A DNA stretch of 64,000 nt from an uncultured Crocinitomix sp. (GCA_937136425.1 CAKZON010000069.1:248001-312000), one strand, 5' to 3'; numbered from the stretch's first letter, positions 7,800 to 16,100 are shown. Numbers and translations: made by a program. Notes: generated by a model from the sequence alone, not told the origin.

Positions 7800-8423
7800 C
7801 TAATTTTTAATCCCAGTTGCTACAAATAGTTTACCACCTACTTTACGCTCCTTTACAGGTAAATATTCTTGATGGAAATTAGTTGTTTTTGTTTTGAGTG
7901 TTTGCCAAATCTTTCGGTCTAAATCTGCCCGTGCAAACTTTTCAACCAACCAGGTGTTAAAGTTCCTTTTTTCTGCAAAAACATCTACAATTACAATTCT
8001 TCCACCCTCTTTCAATAAGTCAAGCATTTTATCTAATACTTGTTCCCAATCAGGTATAACAGAAAGGCCTAAAACGCATATAACTCTATCAAAGGTGATG
8101 TCTTTGTTCAGTTTTTCTTTTACGAATGATGAGGTTAACGCTCTGGCGTCTGCTTGAAATAGGGTAATGTTTTTCCAATTATTTTTATCAATATTGGATT
8201 GTCCTTTTCGTAGCATTCCTTCAGAAAAATCTGTCCCGTAAATCTCTAAATTGGTGTTAGCAGCTTTAATGTGTTTGAAGTTTGCTCCTGTTCCGCAGGC
8301 AACATCAATTAGCACTTGTCCAGGAGCTAAATCCAATAATTCTACTGCTTTTTTCCTACTTTCAAAATAGAGTTTTTCTAAAGATGAGTCATAAACATTT
8401 GAAAAGAGATCATACCATTTCAT
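7800..8423 (-). CDS. Class I SAM-dependent methyltransferase (UbiE-like)
   Basis: Motif I is clear: VLIDVACGTGANF near residue 38, followed by motif II YGTDFSEGML (acidic residue that holds the ribose of S-adenosylmethionine), QADA, and a VIVDVF strand after LKEGGRI. The opening MKWYDLFSNVYDSSLEKLY and the ending GGKLFVATGIKN suit the quinone/small-molecule methyltransferase group. The substrate is unknown. It is the last gene of a three-gene run (9014-9643, 8433-9008, this one) with gaps of 5 and 9 bases, behind a Crp-type regulator. Confidence 0.88.
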   Translation of the reverse strand: MKWYDLFSNVYDSSLEKLYFESRKKAVELLDLAPGQVLIDVACGTGANFKHIKAANTNLEIYGTDFSEGMLRKGQSNIDKNNWKNITLFQADARALTSSFVKEKLNKDITFDRVICVLGLSVIPDWEQVLDKMLDLLKEGGRIVIVDVFAEKRNFNTWLVEKFARADLDRKIWQTLKTKTTNFHQEYLPVKERKVGGKLFVATGIKN

Positions 8424-8432
8424 AGGATTTGT

Positions 8433-9008
8433 TTAGGTTTTCTTATTCATGCAAAATATTAAAATTATGTTAGGCACCCAGCATAACCAAGCAGTAATTT
8501 GATAAGCAAATATAAAATCATCAAGAATTAATACAAGAAGTGGTAGCCAAAGTCTTAGTGTTACAGCGGCAAAACACAAAGCATAACTGTAGCGCATGTA
8601 TGCTTTATGTCTTTGAATTTTACCTAAAGTTATTTGATAGTAGCCAATTATTGTAAAGTAAAACCAACCAATTCCAAGAGCAATAAACCCAACGGAAGAG
8701 ATTAGCCCTCCGGTTGCAGAAAAAGCTATGTATACACCACTAATTGCGCCTATTATAACGGATAAAACATAGGCATAACCAATTTTCCGGTGAAGTTTCC
8801 GTAATCGACCTTTTGAAAATTGAATCCAACCAATTAATAGTGAAATACCACTAAAAATGATGTGCAAATAGAAGGCAATTTGCCACCAAGTATTGTTTAA
8901 CACGATTAGTGATTTTGTTGTCAATAATCCAAAGGGTTCGTCTGAAAGAAAATGTACAATTGGATATATCCCAATGAGCAGTGCCAGAATAATAGTTACA
9001 AACCTCAT
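8433..9008 (-). CDS. DUF2306-type integral membrane protein
   Basis: The 191-residue protein has about six transmembrane helices and the hallmark pattern of the DUF2306 group: WWQIAFYLHIIFSGISLLIG, then RKLHRKIGYAYVLSVIIGAISG and GKIQRHKAYMRYSYALCFA. The conserved histidines in HR(K/H) loops suggest cofactor or metal contact at the membrane face, but no function is established. It lies between an outer-membrane protein gene and a methyltransferase gene in one transcription unit. Confidence 0.82.
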   Translation of the reverse strand: MRFVTIILALLIGIYPIVHFLSDEPFGLLTTKSLIVLNNTWWQIAFYLHIIFSGISLLIGWIQFSKGRLRKLHRKIGYAYVLSVIIGAISGVYIAFSATGGLISSVGFIALGIGWFYFTIIGYYQITLGKIQRHKAYMRYSYALCFAAVTLRLWLPLLVLILDDFIFAYQITAWLCWVPNIILIFCMNKKT

Positions 9009-9013
9009 TAAAC

Positions 9014-9643
9014 TTATTTTGCTAGTGGAAATCTAGCTCCTAATTGAAAGAAGTATAATAACCCACCGCGTGAAGCATTAAACGTTGTTGCTCCTAATGT
9101 TTGGTTTTCGGTGCCGCTTAAGTTAAAGCTCCATCCAATGCTGGCGTCCGTGTAAAAGAATTTTTTAAACGGAAAAAGACGAACGCCCACGTTAGGTACT
9201 ACGTAAGACTTAATAATGGTTGTTTTGGCAGCAGTAATATTGTCTTTTATCTCGAACCATTCAGGGCCTCCTACAATACCAAAATAGAGTCCCTTTCTAT
9301 CTGGTCTTAAGTAATAATTGGCAAAAAGTTCTACAGCATAATTTTGCTCAATGGTAATGTCATCTGCATTTCTAAAAAAGGTCGTTTTAATAAATTCGGG
9401 CGGTTGAACTGTAAATCCAATTAGGCCTGTGTGCCAATGATTAAATTCTGCACCCAAAGAACCACCTATTCCGCCAAAAAATAGAAAGGGATAAGTGCCT
9501 ATAGTCAGTTGTAATCTTTCTACTTCTTTGTCCTTACCTAAAAGTATTTTTGAGAGTTTATTTTCAGTTTTTTGTGCATAAATGAGTGGGCATGAAAACA
9601 TGACTACTAAAAGTGCAATACTAATTTTAAATGTATTTTTCAT
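9014..9643 (-). CDS. Secreted outer-membrane beta-barrel-like protein
   Basis: A signal peptide (MKNTFKISIALLVVMFSCPLIYAQ) precedes about 185 residues of alternating amphipathic strands with glycine turns (LFFGGIGGSLGAEFNHWHTG, VELFANYYLRPDRKGLYF) and a C-terminal strand (GLLYFFQLGARFPL) that suits an outer-membrane barrel. The function is unknown. It is the first gene of the 9643-7800 unit and has a good promoter box (TACTTTTG) just upstream. Confidence 0.82.
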   Translation of the reverse strand: MKNTFKISIALLVVMFSCPLIYAQKTENKLSKILLGKDKEVERLQLTIGTYPFLFFGGIGGSLGAEFNHWHTGLIGFTVQPPEFIKTTFFRNADDITIEQNYAVELFANYYLRPDRKGLYFGIVGGPEWFEIKDNITAAKTTIIKSYVVPNVGVRLFPFKKFFYTDASIGWSFNLSGTENQTLGATTFNASRGGLLYFFQLGARFPLAK

Positions 9644-9666
9644 TGTGCTATAATTTTGTTACAGCA

Positions 9667-9674
9667 CAAAAGTA
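9667..9674 (-). promoter_or_regulatory. Promoter -7 box TACTTTTG for the 9643-7800 operon
   Basis: On the minus strand TACTTTTG fits the Bacteroidota -7 consensus TAnnTTTG and lies 24 bases before the ATG at 9643. An inverted repeat (GTCAA-N7-TTGAC) sits immediately upstream. Confidence 0.6.
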
Positions 9675-9685
9675 GATTGCCCTCG

Positions 9686-9702
9686 GTCAATAAACCGTTG
9701 AC
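9686..9702. promoter_or_regulatory. Candidate operator GTCAA-N7-TTGAC
   Basis: GTCAATAAACCGTTGAC is a 17-base inverted repeat with perfect 5-base arms. It lies between the stop of the Crp/Fnr-type regulator gene (9708) and the TACTTTTG box of the operon it precedes. TTGA-type half-sites are normal for this regulator family, so the regulator may act here. This is inference from position and symmetry. Confidence 0.45.
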
Positions 9703-9707
9703 TTATG

Positions 9708-10286
9708 TTAAGGTTTTTTTGATATCCTAGATCGGATTCTGCTAAAGCTTTCAGGCGTAATGCCAATTAGATTTGCTAAATGCCTTTGCGACACTAATTG
9801 AAATAATTCTGGACGGCTTGCTAATAAATGTTGAACGCGTTCTTCTGGTTTTTGAGAAATTAACGCTAACGACATTTCTGTGGATCTTTCAGCCACATTC
9901 TCGGCCATAATTCGCCCTAATTGCTCTAGGGCTGTGGACTGGTTATAAAGTTGATTTAGATCGTCATAAGAAATACAGAATGCTTCTGTATCTTTTAGTG
10001 CTTGAAAACTGAATTTTGATGGAATGTTTTTATTGAAAGATGCAAAATCGGTAATAAAACAAGGACCAACTGAAATGTCGCAGGTAATCTCTTCACCATC
10101 TTTGATGTGAAAATGGCGAATAACACCTGATGCAATGAATGCAATAAAACCGCACTTTTCTCCCTCTTTTAATAAAAACTTTTTTCGCTGCACAAATGTT
10201 GGTTGAAATGCTTGGTTAAGTATTTCCTTGTCTTGAGTAGTTAACTCAACAAAATTGGAGCAGTATTTTATTATGTCTGAATGCAT
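9708..10286 (-). CDS. Crp/Fnr-family transcription regulator
   Basis: Residues 20-110 form a cyclic-nucleotide-binding-type barrel (FLLKEGEKCGFIAFIASGVIR, ISVGPCFITDFASF), but the phosphate-binding Gly-Glu-Arg-Ala cassette of true CRP is absent. Residues 150-192 are a winged-helix DNA-binding domain (SQRHLANLIGITPESFSRIRS). This short architecture is common in Bacteroidota and does not reveal the ligand. It lies directly upstream of the 9643-7800 operon on the same strand. Confidence 0.9.
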   Translation of the reverse strand: MHSDIIKYCSNFVELTTQDKEILNQAFQPTFVQRKKFLLKEGEKCGFIAFIASGVIRHFHIKDGEEITCDISVGPCFITDFASFNKNIPSKFSFQALKDTEAFCISYDDLNQLYNQSTALEQLGRIMAENVAERSTEMSLALISQKPEERVQHLLASRPELFQLVSQRHLANLIGITPESFSRIRSRISKKP

Positions 10287-10343
10287 TATTCTTGCGGTGT
10301 AAATGGTGTTTTTGTTTTCAAGTTAAAGATCTGTACAAGAATG

Positions 10344-11345
10344 TTATATGCCAAAAGAAGTGTTGGGTATTTTTGATTTTAATTGATCAATAATTGCTAG
10401 ATTATTGGCGTTTTCATTTAATTTATTTTGTGAGATGTAAAAGTGCTCTAGACGCTCAAATCCATCAACAGGAAAGTTAGTAATACTGCTGATTGAATTC
10501 ATGTTTAAATTTAGTGATTGTAGATTGTTTAAATTCACAATTTCACCTAAACTAGTTAGTTCATTGCTCTGCACATCTAGTTCTTTGAGTTGTGTTAAAG
10601 CTCCAATTCCATTCAATGTTTTCAGCAAAGAATCTGAAATGGAAATATGTTCTAAGTTGTTGAGCGTTGCGAGTTCTTCAAATCCAGAAATATGATAATT
10701 ATTGCTTGCTATTATTTGTTTGAGGTTTTTGTTTTTGCTCAACGGAGCCAGACTTTTAATGTTGTTGTATGAAATCCATAATTCTTCTAACTCGCCTAAA
10801 TTTTGTAGCCCATCAAGTTCATTAATTTTATTGTTTGAAATGTTTAAATATTTGAGGAGGTTGAGGTTTTCTAATTTATTAATTGCCTCAATATTATTGT
10901 ATTCTAAGTTGAGCCAAGTGAGTTTATCTAAGTTTTTTAAGGTAGGTATTTTATCAAAACGACAACCTTTAATATTAATTTTTTCTAATAAAGCTAGTTC
11001 ATTAAGAAGGTCTAAACTTTTTATTTCGTTAAAGGCAAGATTGATGCTTTTTAGGTTCTTCGTAAATGATAATGCAGTAATATCTTCAACCTGACATTCT
11101 TCAAGGTTTAAATCTACTAAGGCGTGCAAATCCTTTAAGCAATTTGTGTCTTTAAAAGCCGTTTGTTTTAATCTTAAGCCCGTTAATAATCCATTTTCAA
11201 CGCAATAAGCTTGCTTTTCTGACCACATTCCTTGATGATAGTCATCAAGGTTGTTATACCCTTTTAAACTGTCTAAACCCCAACCTATGTGTGCTATTAT
11301 TTTTTCGTAGGCTGCCTTTTGATTCGCAATTAATTCCTTATACAT
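10344..11345 (-). CDS. Leucine-rich-repeat protein (SDS22-like)
   Basis: The 333-residue protein has no signal peptide. From about residue 60 there are 10-11 LRR units of 21-22 residues (LEKINIKGCRFDKIPTL, LTWLNLEYNNIEAINKLENL, LKYLNISNNKINELDGLQNL, LEELWISYNNIKSLAPLS). The N-terminal 55 residues (MYKELIANQKAAYEKIIAHIGW, GLDSLKGYNNLDDY) are a separate helical cap. LRR proteins bind partners, but none is identified. A second LRR gene lies at 24794. Confidence 0.9.
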   Translation of the reverse strand: MYKELIANQKAAYEKIIAHIGWGLDSLKGYNNLDDYHQGMWSEKQAYCVENGLLTGLRLKQTAFKDTNCLKDLHALVDLNLEECQVEDITALSFTKNLKSINLAFNEIKSLDLLNELALLEKINIKGCRFDKIPTLKNLDKLTWLNLEYNNIEAINKLENLNLLKYLNISNNKINELDGLQNLGELEELWISYNNIKSLAPLSKNKNLKQIIASNNYHISGFEELATLNNLEHISISDSLLKTLNGIGALTQLKELDVQSNELTSLGEIVNLNNLQSLNLNMNSISSITNFPVDGFERLEHFYISQNKLNENANNLAIIDQLKSKIPNTSFGI

Positions 11346-11375
11346 GATTTTAATTATTGAAACTTATGGTAAGTA

Positions 11376-12647
11376 CTATTTTTTGTTTGTGTCGTTAAAC
11401 TTAGCCTTCATTGTTGGATTTCCATATGTCAACTTTTTAATGGTTAAGTCTTCTGCTTTTTGATTGGCTAAACGGAGCTGATTTTTACTTGTTGTTAACT
11501 CTTGTTTTACTTTTTGCATCCTAGCGATTGATTTATCAATCTCTATTATTGCTTTGTCAAAATGGTTTGAAGCTGACAAGTAGTTTTTTGCAAAACCATC
11601 TCTGAATTTAGTAATCTTATCTTCAAAATTTGTAATATCAATGTTTTGATTTTTTATCAAATTTAGTTCTTGTTTGTATTGCAAAGAGTTCATTGCAGCA
11701 TTGCGAAGAAGCGTAATAATTGGGATGAAGAATTGAGGGCGCACAACATACATTTTTTGGAATTTATGTGAAACATCAACAATTCCATTATTGTAGTATT
11801 CGTTTTCAGTTTCCAACAGTGAAACTAAAACGGCATATTCGCAGTTTTTAGCTTCGCGGTCTTTATTTAGCTTTGCGAAAAAATCTTCATTTCTTTTTTT
11901 TGTGGCTGTTTCATCATTTTCGTTCTTCATTTCAAACATAATTGAAATGATTTCATTCCCTTCATGATCCATTTCTTTATAAATGAAATCACCTTTAGTG
12001 CCGCCACTTGCGTCATTGTCCTTTTCAAAGTACGCGTTTTGAAATGCTGTTGGGCGCAATTTATTAAACTCTATTTCGCAATGTTGTTCCAAAGTTTCAC
12101 CCACCATTTTAGTGGAAAGCTTCTGTTTAAAATCTTTCAGACGAGCAATTTCGTCGTCCTTCATTTTTATAGTCTCGTTTTTAACGTCAAGTTTATTGTT
12201 AAACTGTTCTTTTATAGATTTTTCAAGCAGTTCTTTTTCGGTGTCTTTTATTTTTAAATCATTAGCGAGGTTGTCGCGTTCTTTTTCAACAAGCTTTACA
12301 GCTTCAGATACGGCTAATTTTTTATCTGCTTCTGCAATTTGAATTCTGGATTTGATTTCCGCAATTTCGGTCTCTTTCTCCGCCAGTTTTCGGGTAAGTT
12401 CAGTATCACTCTTCGCTTTTAACTCAGTTAATTGTTTATCCTTTTCGGCTAGCTTTTCTTGCAAGGCGTTTTTAATATTTGCCTCTGCAAGCATAACTGC
12501 ACTTTCTTTTTCCTTCTCTGCAAGTGTTAGTCGGTTTTTCAATTCTTCTTCAAATTGCTGGTCACGCACTTGTTTCAATATATCCGCAAATCCAGCTTCA
12601 TCAACTTTGAAAGCCTTGGTACAATTAGGACAAATTATTTCATTCAT
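11376..12647 (-). CDS. DUF2130 coiled-coil protein
   Basis: An N-terminal zinc-knuckle-like segment (MNEIICPNCTKAFKVDEAGF) is followed by a long charged coiled coil, about residues 25-175. The conserved DUF2130 core, residues 180-310, contains KMVGETLEQHCEIEFNKL, GTKGDFIYKE and IMFEMKNEND. The spaced D...E-x-K residues in the last two pieces resemble a PD-(D/E)XK nuclease core. The family is widespread but uncharacterised; cytosolic. It sits in the accessory block, so a role in DNA handling or defence is possible but unproven. Confidence 0.88.
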   Translation of the reverse strand: MNEIICPNCTKAFKVDEAGFADILKQVRDQQFEEELKNRLTLAEKEKESAVMLAEANIKNALQEKLAEKDKQLTELKAKSDTELTRKLAEKETEIAEIKSRIQIAEADKKLAVSEAVKLVEKERDNLANDLKIKDTEKELLEKSIKEQFNNKLDVKNETIKMKDDEIARLKDFKQKLSTKMVGETLEQHCEIEFNKLRPTAFQNAYFEKDNDASGGTKGDFIYKEMDHEGNEIISIMFEMKNENDETATKKRNEDFFAKLNKDREAKNCEYAVLVSLLETENEYYNNGIVDVSHKFQKMYVVRPQFFIPIITLLRNAAMNSLQYKQELNLIKNQNIDITNFEDKITKFRDGFAKNYLSASNHFDKAIIEIDKSIARMQKVKQELTTSKNQLRLANQKAEDLTIKKLTYGNPTMKAKFNDTNKK

Positions 12648-12707
12648 ATTTTTGGTGTTTTCTTTAAGCGTAATGTCAATTTTTGTGCAACTCGAAGGTA
12701 GGAAATA

Positions 12708-13157
12708 TCAACCTTGTTGTAAAATGTTTTCTGTTATTTCAAGGTTTTCACTATAAACTTCAAACACCCCTGCTTCAAATGGAAACTCGGCTCTAAAAAC
12801 AATTTTATCATTTCCAAAGGTGTCTTCTTCAATCCCCACTTCGTAAGTTATTAAGTCTTTATAAAGATCTCCAAGGTTCTGTTGCTTCATATTAAATTGA
12901 CTTACTTTATTGAATCGTAATTCAAACGTTCTATTTTCTCCTGTCAATAATAAAGACACTTGATAGGTGTCTTTTGAAATGAACTCGTATTCAATTTTTT
13001 TGATTCTAGAATCATGCAAACTCTTTTCACTTAAATCGTGTCTTTGAACATCAGATACAAAATCATATAAATCCTTGGAAATCTTGCTCTTTATAGTTTC
13101 AAGATATTCGAAATAGTCGTTGAAATTTCCTCCTTTATATGACTTGTTGTATTTCAT
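12708..13157 (-). CDS. Hypothetical cytosolic protein, possible immunity-type
   Basis: This 149-residue acidic protein has no signal peptide, helical in the first 50 residues and beta-rich after (KIEYEFISKDTYQVSLLL, ENRTFELRFNKVSQFN, VFRAEFPFEAGVFEVY). Size, charge and fold type resemble bacterial toxin-immunity proteins, and the genes just upstream include an Imm7-like and a CPCC protein. I recognise no family, so this remains a guess. Its start lies 63 bases from the short family-2 repeat. Confidence 0.75.
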   Translation of the reverse strand: MKYNKSYKGGNFNDYFEYLETIKSKISKDLYDFVSDVQRHDLSEKSLHDSRIKKIEYEFISKDTYQVSLLLTGENRTFELRFNKVSQFNMKQQNLGDLYKDLITYEVGIEEDTFGNDKIVFRAEFPFEAGVFEVYSENLEITENILQQG

Positions 13158-13220
13158 TTAGTTTTTGGTGATTAATTGTTTATAAGGTGCTAATAGAGGT
13201 TGTAAACTTTGTTTCTTTTA

Positions 13221-13250
13221 TTTGGGCAAATGACACTTTATAAAGATAAG
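13221..13250 (-). repeat. Family-2 repeat, short copy
   Basis: TTTGGGCAAATGACAC followed by TTTATAAAGATAAG is identical to the core of the copy at 24.3 kb. The flanking 50 bases found in the long copies are absent here. It lies 63 bases upstream of the gene at 12708-13157. Confidence 0.7.
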
Positions 13251-13539
13251 CTTTAGTGGGTCAAGTCCAAAAGTTGGGAAGTATATTTCTTTGATCACTG
13301 ATTCTTATTGAGAAGTGCTAAATTCATGGTTTTATTTGTCTGCTATGAGTGGTGTAGGAAGTTTTGTCGGTTATCGGCGTTCGTCGGAGAATTGATTTTA
13401 TCAAAGCCAATTGCTAGAAAGGTCGGGAAGCTCCCGTTAGCTATTGGCGGAGGGAGATCACCCGGTTGCACTTGCAATAGGGGAAAATTAATATGAGAAT
13501 GCGCCTCTAGGCTTAAGCCCTGCTAGGAGAATTTTTTGG

Positions 13540-13563
13540 TCCTTTTTGTTCGAGCAAAAAGGA
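13540..13563. terminator. Hairpin TCCTTTTTG-N6-CAAAAAGGA
   Basis: A perfect 9-base inverted repeat with loop TTCGAG. It follows the stop codon of the minus-strand gene at 13589 and could end the 15580-13589 operon, although no long T-run follows on that strand. The alternative is a structural remnant of a repeat. Confidence 0.45.
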
Positions 13564-13588
13564 TACAACTTTCATTCAAACAACACAA

Positions 13589-14551
13589 TTAGTTTTCCAA
13601 TCGATCAATCATATCCTCAATATCAACTGAATCTAGGTTTTGATTTGTCCCAAATTCTCTAATTTCTGCAGTCCATTTTTCTTCATAATTACTTCTTGCT
13701 TTTGCATTGGTAATTGGACGGCAATAGGGCCGTGTATCAAATGCAGATAGGAGTAATTTATTGACTTCTTCCACACTCATTTTTGGTTTTACTGGGTGGT
13801 TTTGTCTTTTTTCAATTCCCAATAAAATGCTTTCCTGAATTTTAGGATCTCTTATTATTTCTTCTTCTCTAACAGCGTTTAATACCAAAAACTGGACAGC
13901 AGCATCTTCCAATTGAAAGGCTTTTAATCTTGCATGACCATCAAGTATAACATAACCATCTATACATCCTAAAAACCAAACTAAAATGGGTGGACAAGCA
14001 TTTTCACGAACAAGTTTCCGAAACCATTTTATACGACCACTTTCTTGATCCGGTTCATCTTTTAATGCAACGAGGCTTCCACATCTTCCAATGTCCCATT
14101 CTACCCATCTTGGGTTGGCGTTGTCAAAAGCATTGTCAATGTCATTGATTAATTCTGAGGTGTTTTCTGTTCTGTTTTTCATGGAAGAACCTATGGTTAT
14201 GGTCCACAAACCGTTAGACAAACTAGGTGTTTTTGAGTTGCCCAATTCTTTTGCAAAAATGCGCGACCAAAATTTATAATAATCCGCCTTTTTCGAATCC
14301 TCAATAAGTGAAGAGTTTATAGGAGGAATTGGCATGTCATCCAGCTCCCAATTATTTTTATTGATTAAAACCCAAACGCCCCAATAATCAGAACCAAAAG
14401 TCCCCCATAAAATAGGCTGTTCGTTATTGTATAGTTTAAAACGACAATTGATTCCAGACTCTAACTGAAATGTAGAAGATGCCGCCTCATTTATTTCAAT
14501 TCGTAGCCCCATCCAGAGGTTGGTGTCATTGATTATATCTTTCCAAATCAT
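13589..14551 (-). CDS. Hypothetical protein with ParB-like segment
   Basis: A 320-residue cytosolic protein. Residues 190-235 read PPILVWFLGCIDGYVILDGH followed by ARLKAFQLEDAAV. The DGHARLKA piece matches the GHxRxxA signature of the ParB/sulfiredoxin fold. The N-terminal half has many tryptophans (LWGTFGSDYWGVWVLINKNN, WVEWDIGRCGSL) and no known domain. It is the last gene of a tight three-gene unit (gaps of 2 and 7 bases) with a CPCC protein and a 147-residue protein. This looks like an immunity or toxin-accessory context. Confidence 0.78.
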   Translation of the reverse strand: MIWKDIINDTNLWMGLRIEINEAASSTFQLESGINCRFKLYNNEQPILWGTFGSDYWGVWVLINKNNWELDDMPIPPINSSLIEDSKKADYYKFWSRIFAKELGNSKTPSLSNGLWTITIGSSMKNRTENTSELINDIDNAFDNANPRWVEWDIGRCGSLVALKDEPDQESGRIKWFRKLVRENACPPILVWFLGCIDGYVILDGHARLKAFQLEDAAVQFLVLNAVREEEIIRDPKIQESILLGIEKRQNHPVKPKMSVEEVNKLLLSAFDTRPYCRPITNAKARSNYEEKWTAEIREFGTNQNLDSVDIEDMIDRLEN

Positions 14552-14558
14552 GTTTTAA

Positions 14559-15002
14559 TTAAAAATAGTCATAAGCATGGTTTCCGCTGTCGTGATATTC
14601 TTGTTCTGATAGTACTTTTATTTCCTCAAGTCTACCTTTAATAATTTCCATTTTAAGATATTCATATTCATGATTTGGTTTTGACGAAGTAGAAGATAGA
14701 AGCAATGTTCCACTAAACCAGCTACAAACTCGCTGATTGGGAAGAGCATAATCAATTACGGACTTGGTAAGCAGCTCTCCTTTTTCTTTATCAAAATCAT
14801 AAATGATGCTAAGGTCAAAGACTATTAGTTGATAGTCAACTATTTTAAATTCAGAAAAATATCCTCTACGTAAGCTCGTCATAGTGACTGCACCTTTCGG
14901 TTTACGATTAGGCTTTACCTCAAAATAGGATTTAAAAATATCGAGATTCAAAGCATACTTTTTCTCTTTATAATTTAATATGTCTCTGCGTTGTAGCGTC
15001 AT
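14559..15002 (-). CDS. Hypothetical cytosolic protein, immunity-operon member
   Basis: A 147-residue protein: an N-terminal part MTLQRRDILNYKEKKYALNL then a strand-rich core (LRRGYFSEFKIVDYQLIVFD, VCSWFSGTLLLSS, EYEYLKMEIIKGRLEEIKVL). The pattern of an RGYxxxFxIxxxxLxVxD strand pair occurs in small proteins near polymorphic toxins in Bacteroidota, but I cannot name the family. It lies between a CPCC gene and a ParB-like gene, sharing their transcript. Confidence 0.78.
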   Translation of the reverse strand: MTLQRRDILNYKEKKYALNLDIFKSYFEVKPNRKPKGAVTMTSLRRGYFSEFKIVDYQLIVFDLSIIYDFDKEKGELLTKSVIDYALPNQRVCSWFSGTLLLSSTSSKPNHEYEYLKMEIIKGRLEEIKVLSEQEYHDSGNHAYDYF

Positions 15003-15004
15003 GG

Positions 15005-15580
15005 TTAAGGCGAAGTTTTGGATGCTTTTTTATATTTCAATTTTCCCTCTTTATCGGTAAATTCAAGGGCAGTTTTACTTTTTGCACCAAACGTATTAAA
15101 GTTGTGTTGTGCCTCCTCCAAAGTCATATGATTGGGCCCATTTCCTCCATTTTCCCAGAAACAAACAGGACATACATCATAATCACCATCTTCTCCATAA
15201 TCTATGGAATAGTATTCGCAACAAGGGCATTTTCCTGTTGGCTCTTTTATACCAATAACTGATGATTCAATTTTTAATTCTAATAACCTTTTTTCAAGAT
15301 ATTGATTTGTAACATGTAGAAAAGAATCAATAAAATAGAGTTGATATACCGGCTTAAACGCTAAGCTAAATTCGATATCAAGCCATTCATTTTTTTGAAT
15401 TCTAATATGGTTTTGTTTAGATAATCCTAAAATTTTGCCCTCTTCAAGTAAACTATTAATTTCTTCAATGTAATCGTAATAGGGAAAATCATCCTTTAAC
15501 TCTTCGAGGTTGCAATTTGATTCATTAAGCATCATCTCTGCAATAATTTCTTTTGCCTTGTCTCGGTTAAATTTTTTCAT
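15005..15580 (-). CDS. Cysteine-rich CPCC-domain protein
   Basis: Residues 113-165 are a CPCC domain: GKCPCCEYYSIDYGEDGDYD, then VCPVCFWENGG, GPNHMTLEEAQHNF and NTFGA. The two CPxC pairs should bind one zinc ion and the NHMTLEEAxxNxxxxGA tail is the family hallmark. The 110-residue N-terminal extension (DDFPYYDYIEEINSLLEEGK...) is unrecognised. CPCC proteins are often found in toxin-immunity neighbourhoods. It is first in a three-gene unit and only 51 bases downstream of the Imm7-like gene. Confidence 0.88.
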   Translation of the reverse strand: MKKFNRDKAKEIIAEMMLNESNCNLEELKDDFPYYDYIEEINSLLEEGKILGLSKQNHIRIQKNEWLDIEFSLAFKPVYQLYFIDSFLHVTNQYLEKRLLELKIESSVIGIKEPTGKCPCCEYYSIDYGEDGDYDVCPVCFWENGGNGPNHMTLEEAQHNFNTFGAKSKTALEFTDKEGKLKYKKASKTSP

Positions 15581-15631
15581 TTTTTGCTTACAGATAACTA
15601 CTTAGGCAGCTCTCTTTGGGTTTTTCTTGGT

Positions 15632-16060
15632 TTAATAATTCACTTTATGATATTTCTCATTAAGAACCAATTCTTCACACGCTTCAAACTCTTTTCCAAT
15701 TAACCTCCATATGCGATAAGGTTTTTCTGGATTGAAATTTTCGCATTCATCATCCATTTCATATAACACACCGTGACTTCCGTCAGATATTTCACTTATC
15801 CATTTATAAAGTTCTCTTAATGTTCCATTAAAGTGATTGCGGGATAATTGAATGGATAGAAAGCTGTCTAGGTTGTTCAATTTATCAATAAAGTTGAATT
15901 GTATAATTTCATTTGAATCAATGATTTCTTGAAGTTTTGATTTCACTTTATTGTTCAAATCAATATCTAACTTGTCATATTTAATTTCAAGATCATCATC
16001 TATATTATCCAAGGGTTTCCGATTCATTCCTAGTTGAATCCATCCATAAGAATTAAACAT
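15632..16060 (-). CDS. Imm7-like immunity protein
   Basis: This 142-residue acidic protein opens MFNSYGWIQLGMNRKP (the YxGW start) and has GSHGVLYEMDDE then YRIWRLIGKEFE near the end. This matches the Imm7 pattern of a GW start, a central helix and an S(Y/H)GxLYxxDDE motif. Such proteins neutralise secreted nuclease-type toxins of neighbouring cells. No cognate toxin gene is visible, so this is an orphan. Confidence 0.75.
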   Translation of the reverse strand: MFNSYGWIQLGMNRKPLDNIDDDLEIKYDKLDIDLNNKVKSKLQEIIDSNEIIQFNFIDKLNNLDSFLSIQLSRNHFNGTLRELYKWISEISDGSHGVLYEMDDECENFNPEKPYRIWRLIGKEFEACEELVLNEKYHKVNY

Positions 16061-16061
16061 A

Positions 16062-16100
16062 TTTAGTTTTTAAATTCATAACTAGTCTTCTTGGTTATTA
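16062..16100 (-). repeat. Remnant of a second copy of the 3' end of the 17157 gene
   Basis: On the minus strand this segment reads in frame LITKKTSYEFKN and a stop, against VITKKTSYEYEFKN and a stop at the end of the gene at 17157-18020. The DNA matches for about 38 bases with a 6-base deletion. It sits after the neighbouring paralogue's stop, so a third member of the family was probably deleted here. Confidence 0.6.

Larger units (their letters stand above)
13158..13588. other. 431-base non-coding region
   Basis: It contains the short family-2 repeat (13221-13250), then a GC-richer stretch with GAAGCTCCCGTTAGC and GGCGGAGGGAGATCACCC, and ends with a perfect 9-base hairpin at 13540-13563. 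The open frames on both strands are short and do not look protein-like. Confidence 0.5.

Noticed and set aside
12352..12756. Serine/phenylalanine-rich plus-strand frame
   Set aside because: It is the antisense reading of the lysine/glutamate-rich coiled coil of the DUF2130 gene.
13308..13496. Plus-strand 62-codon frame in the long gap
   Set aside because: Composition is not protein-like and it lies in a region with a repeat and hairpin; no homology suspected.
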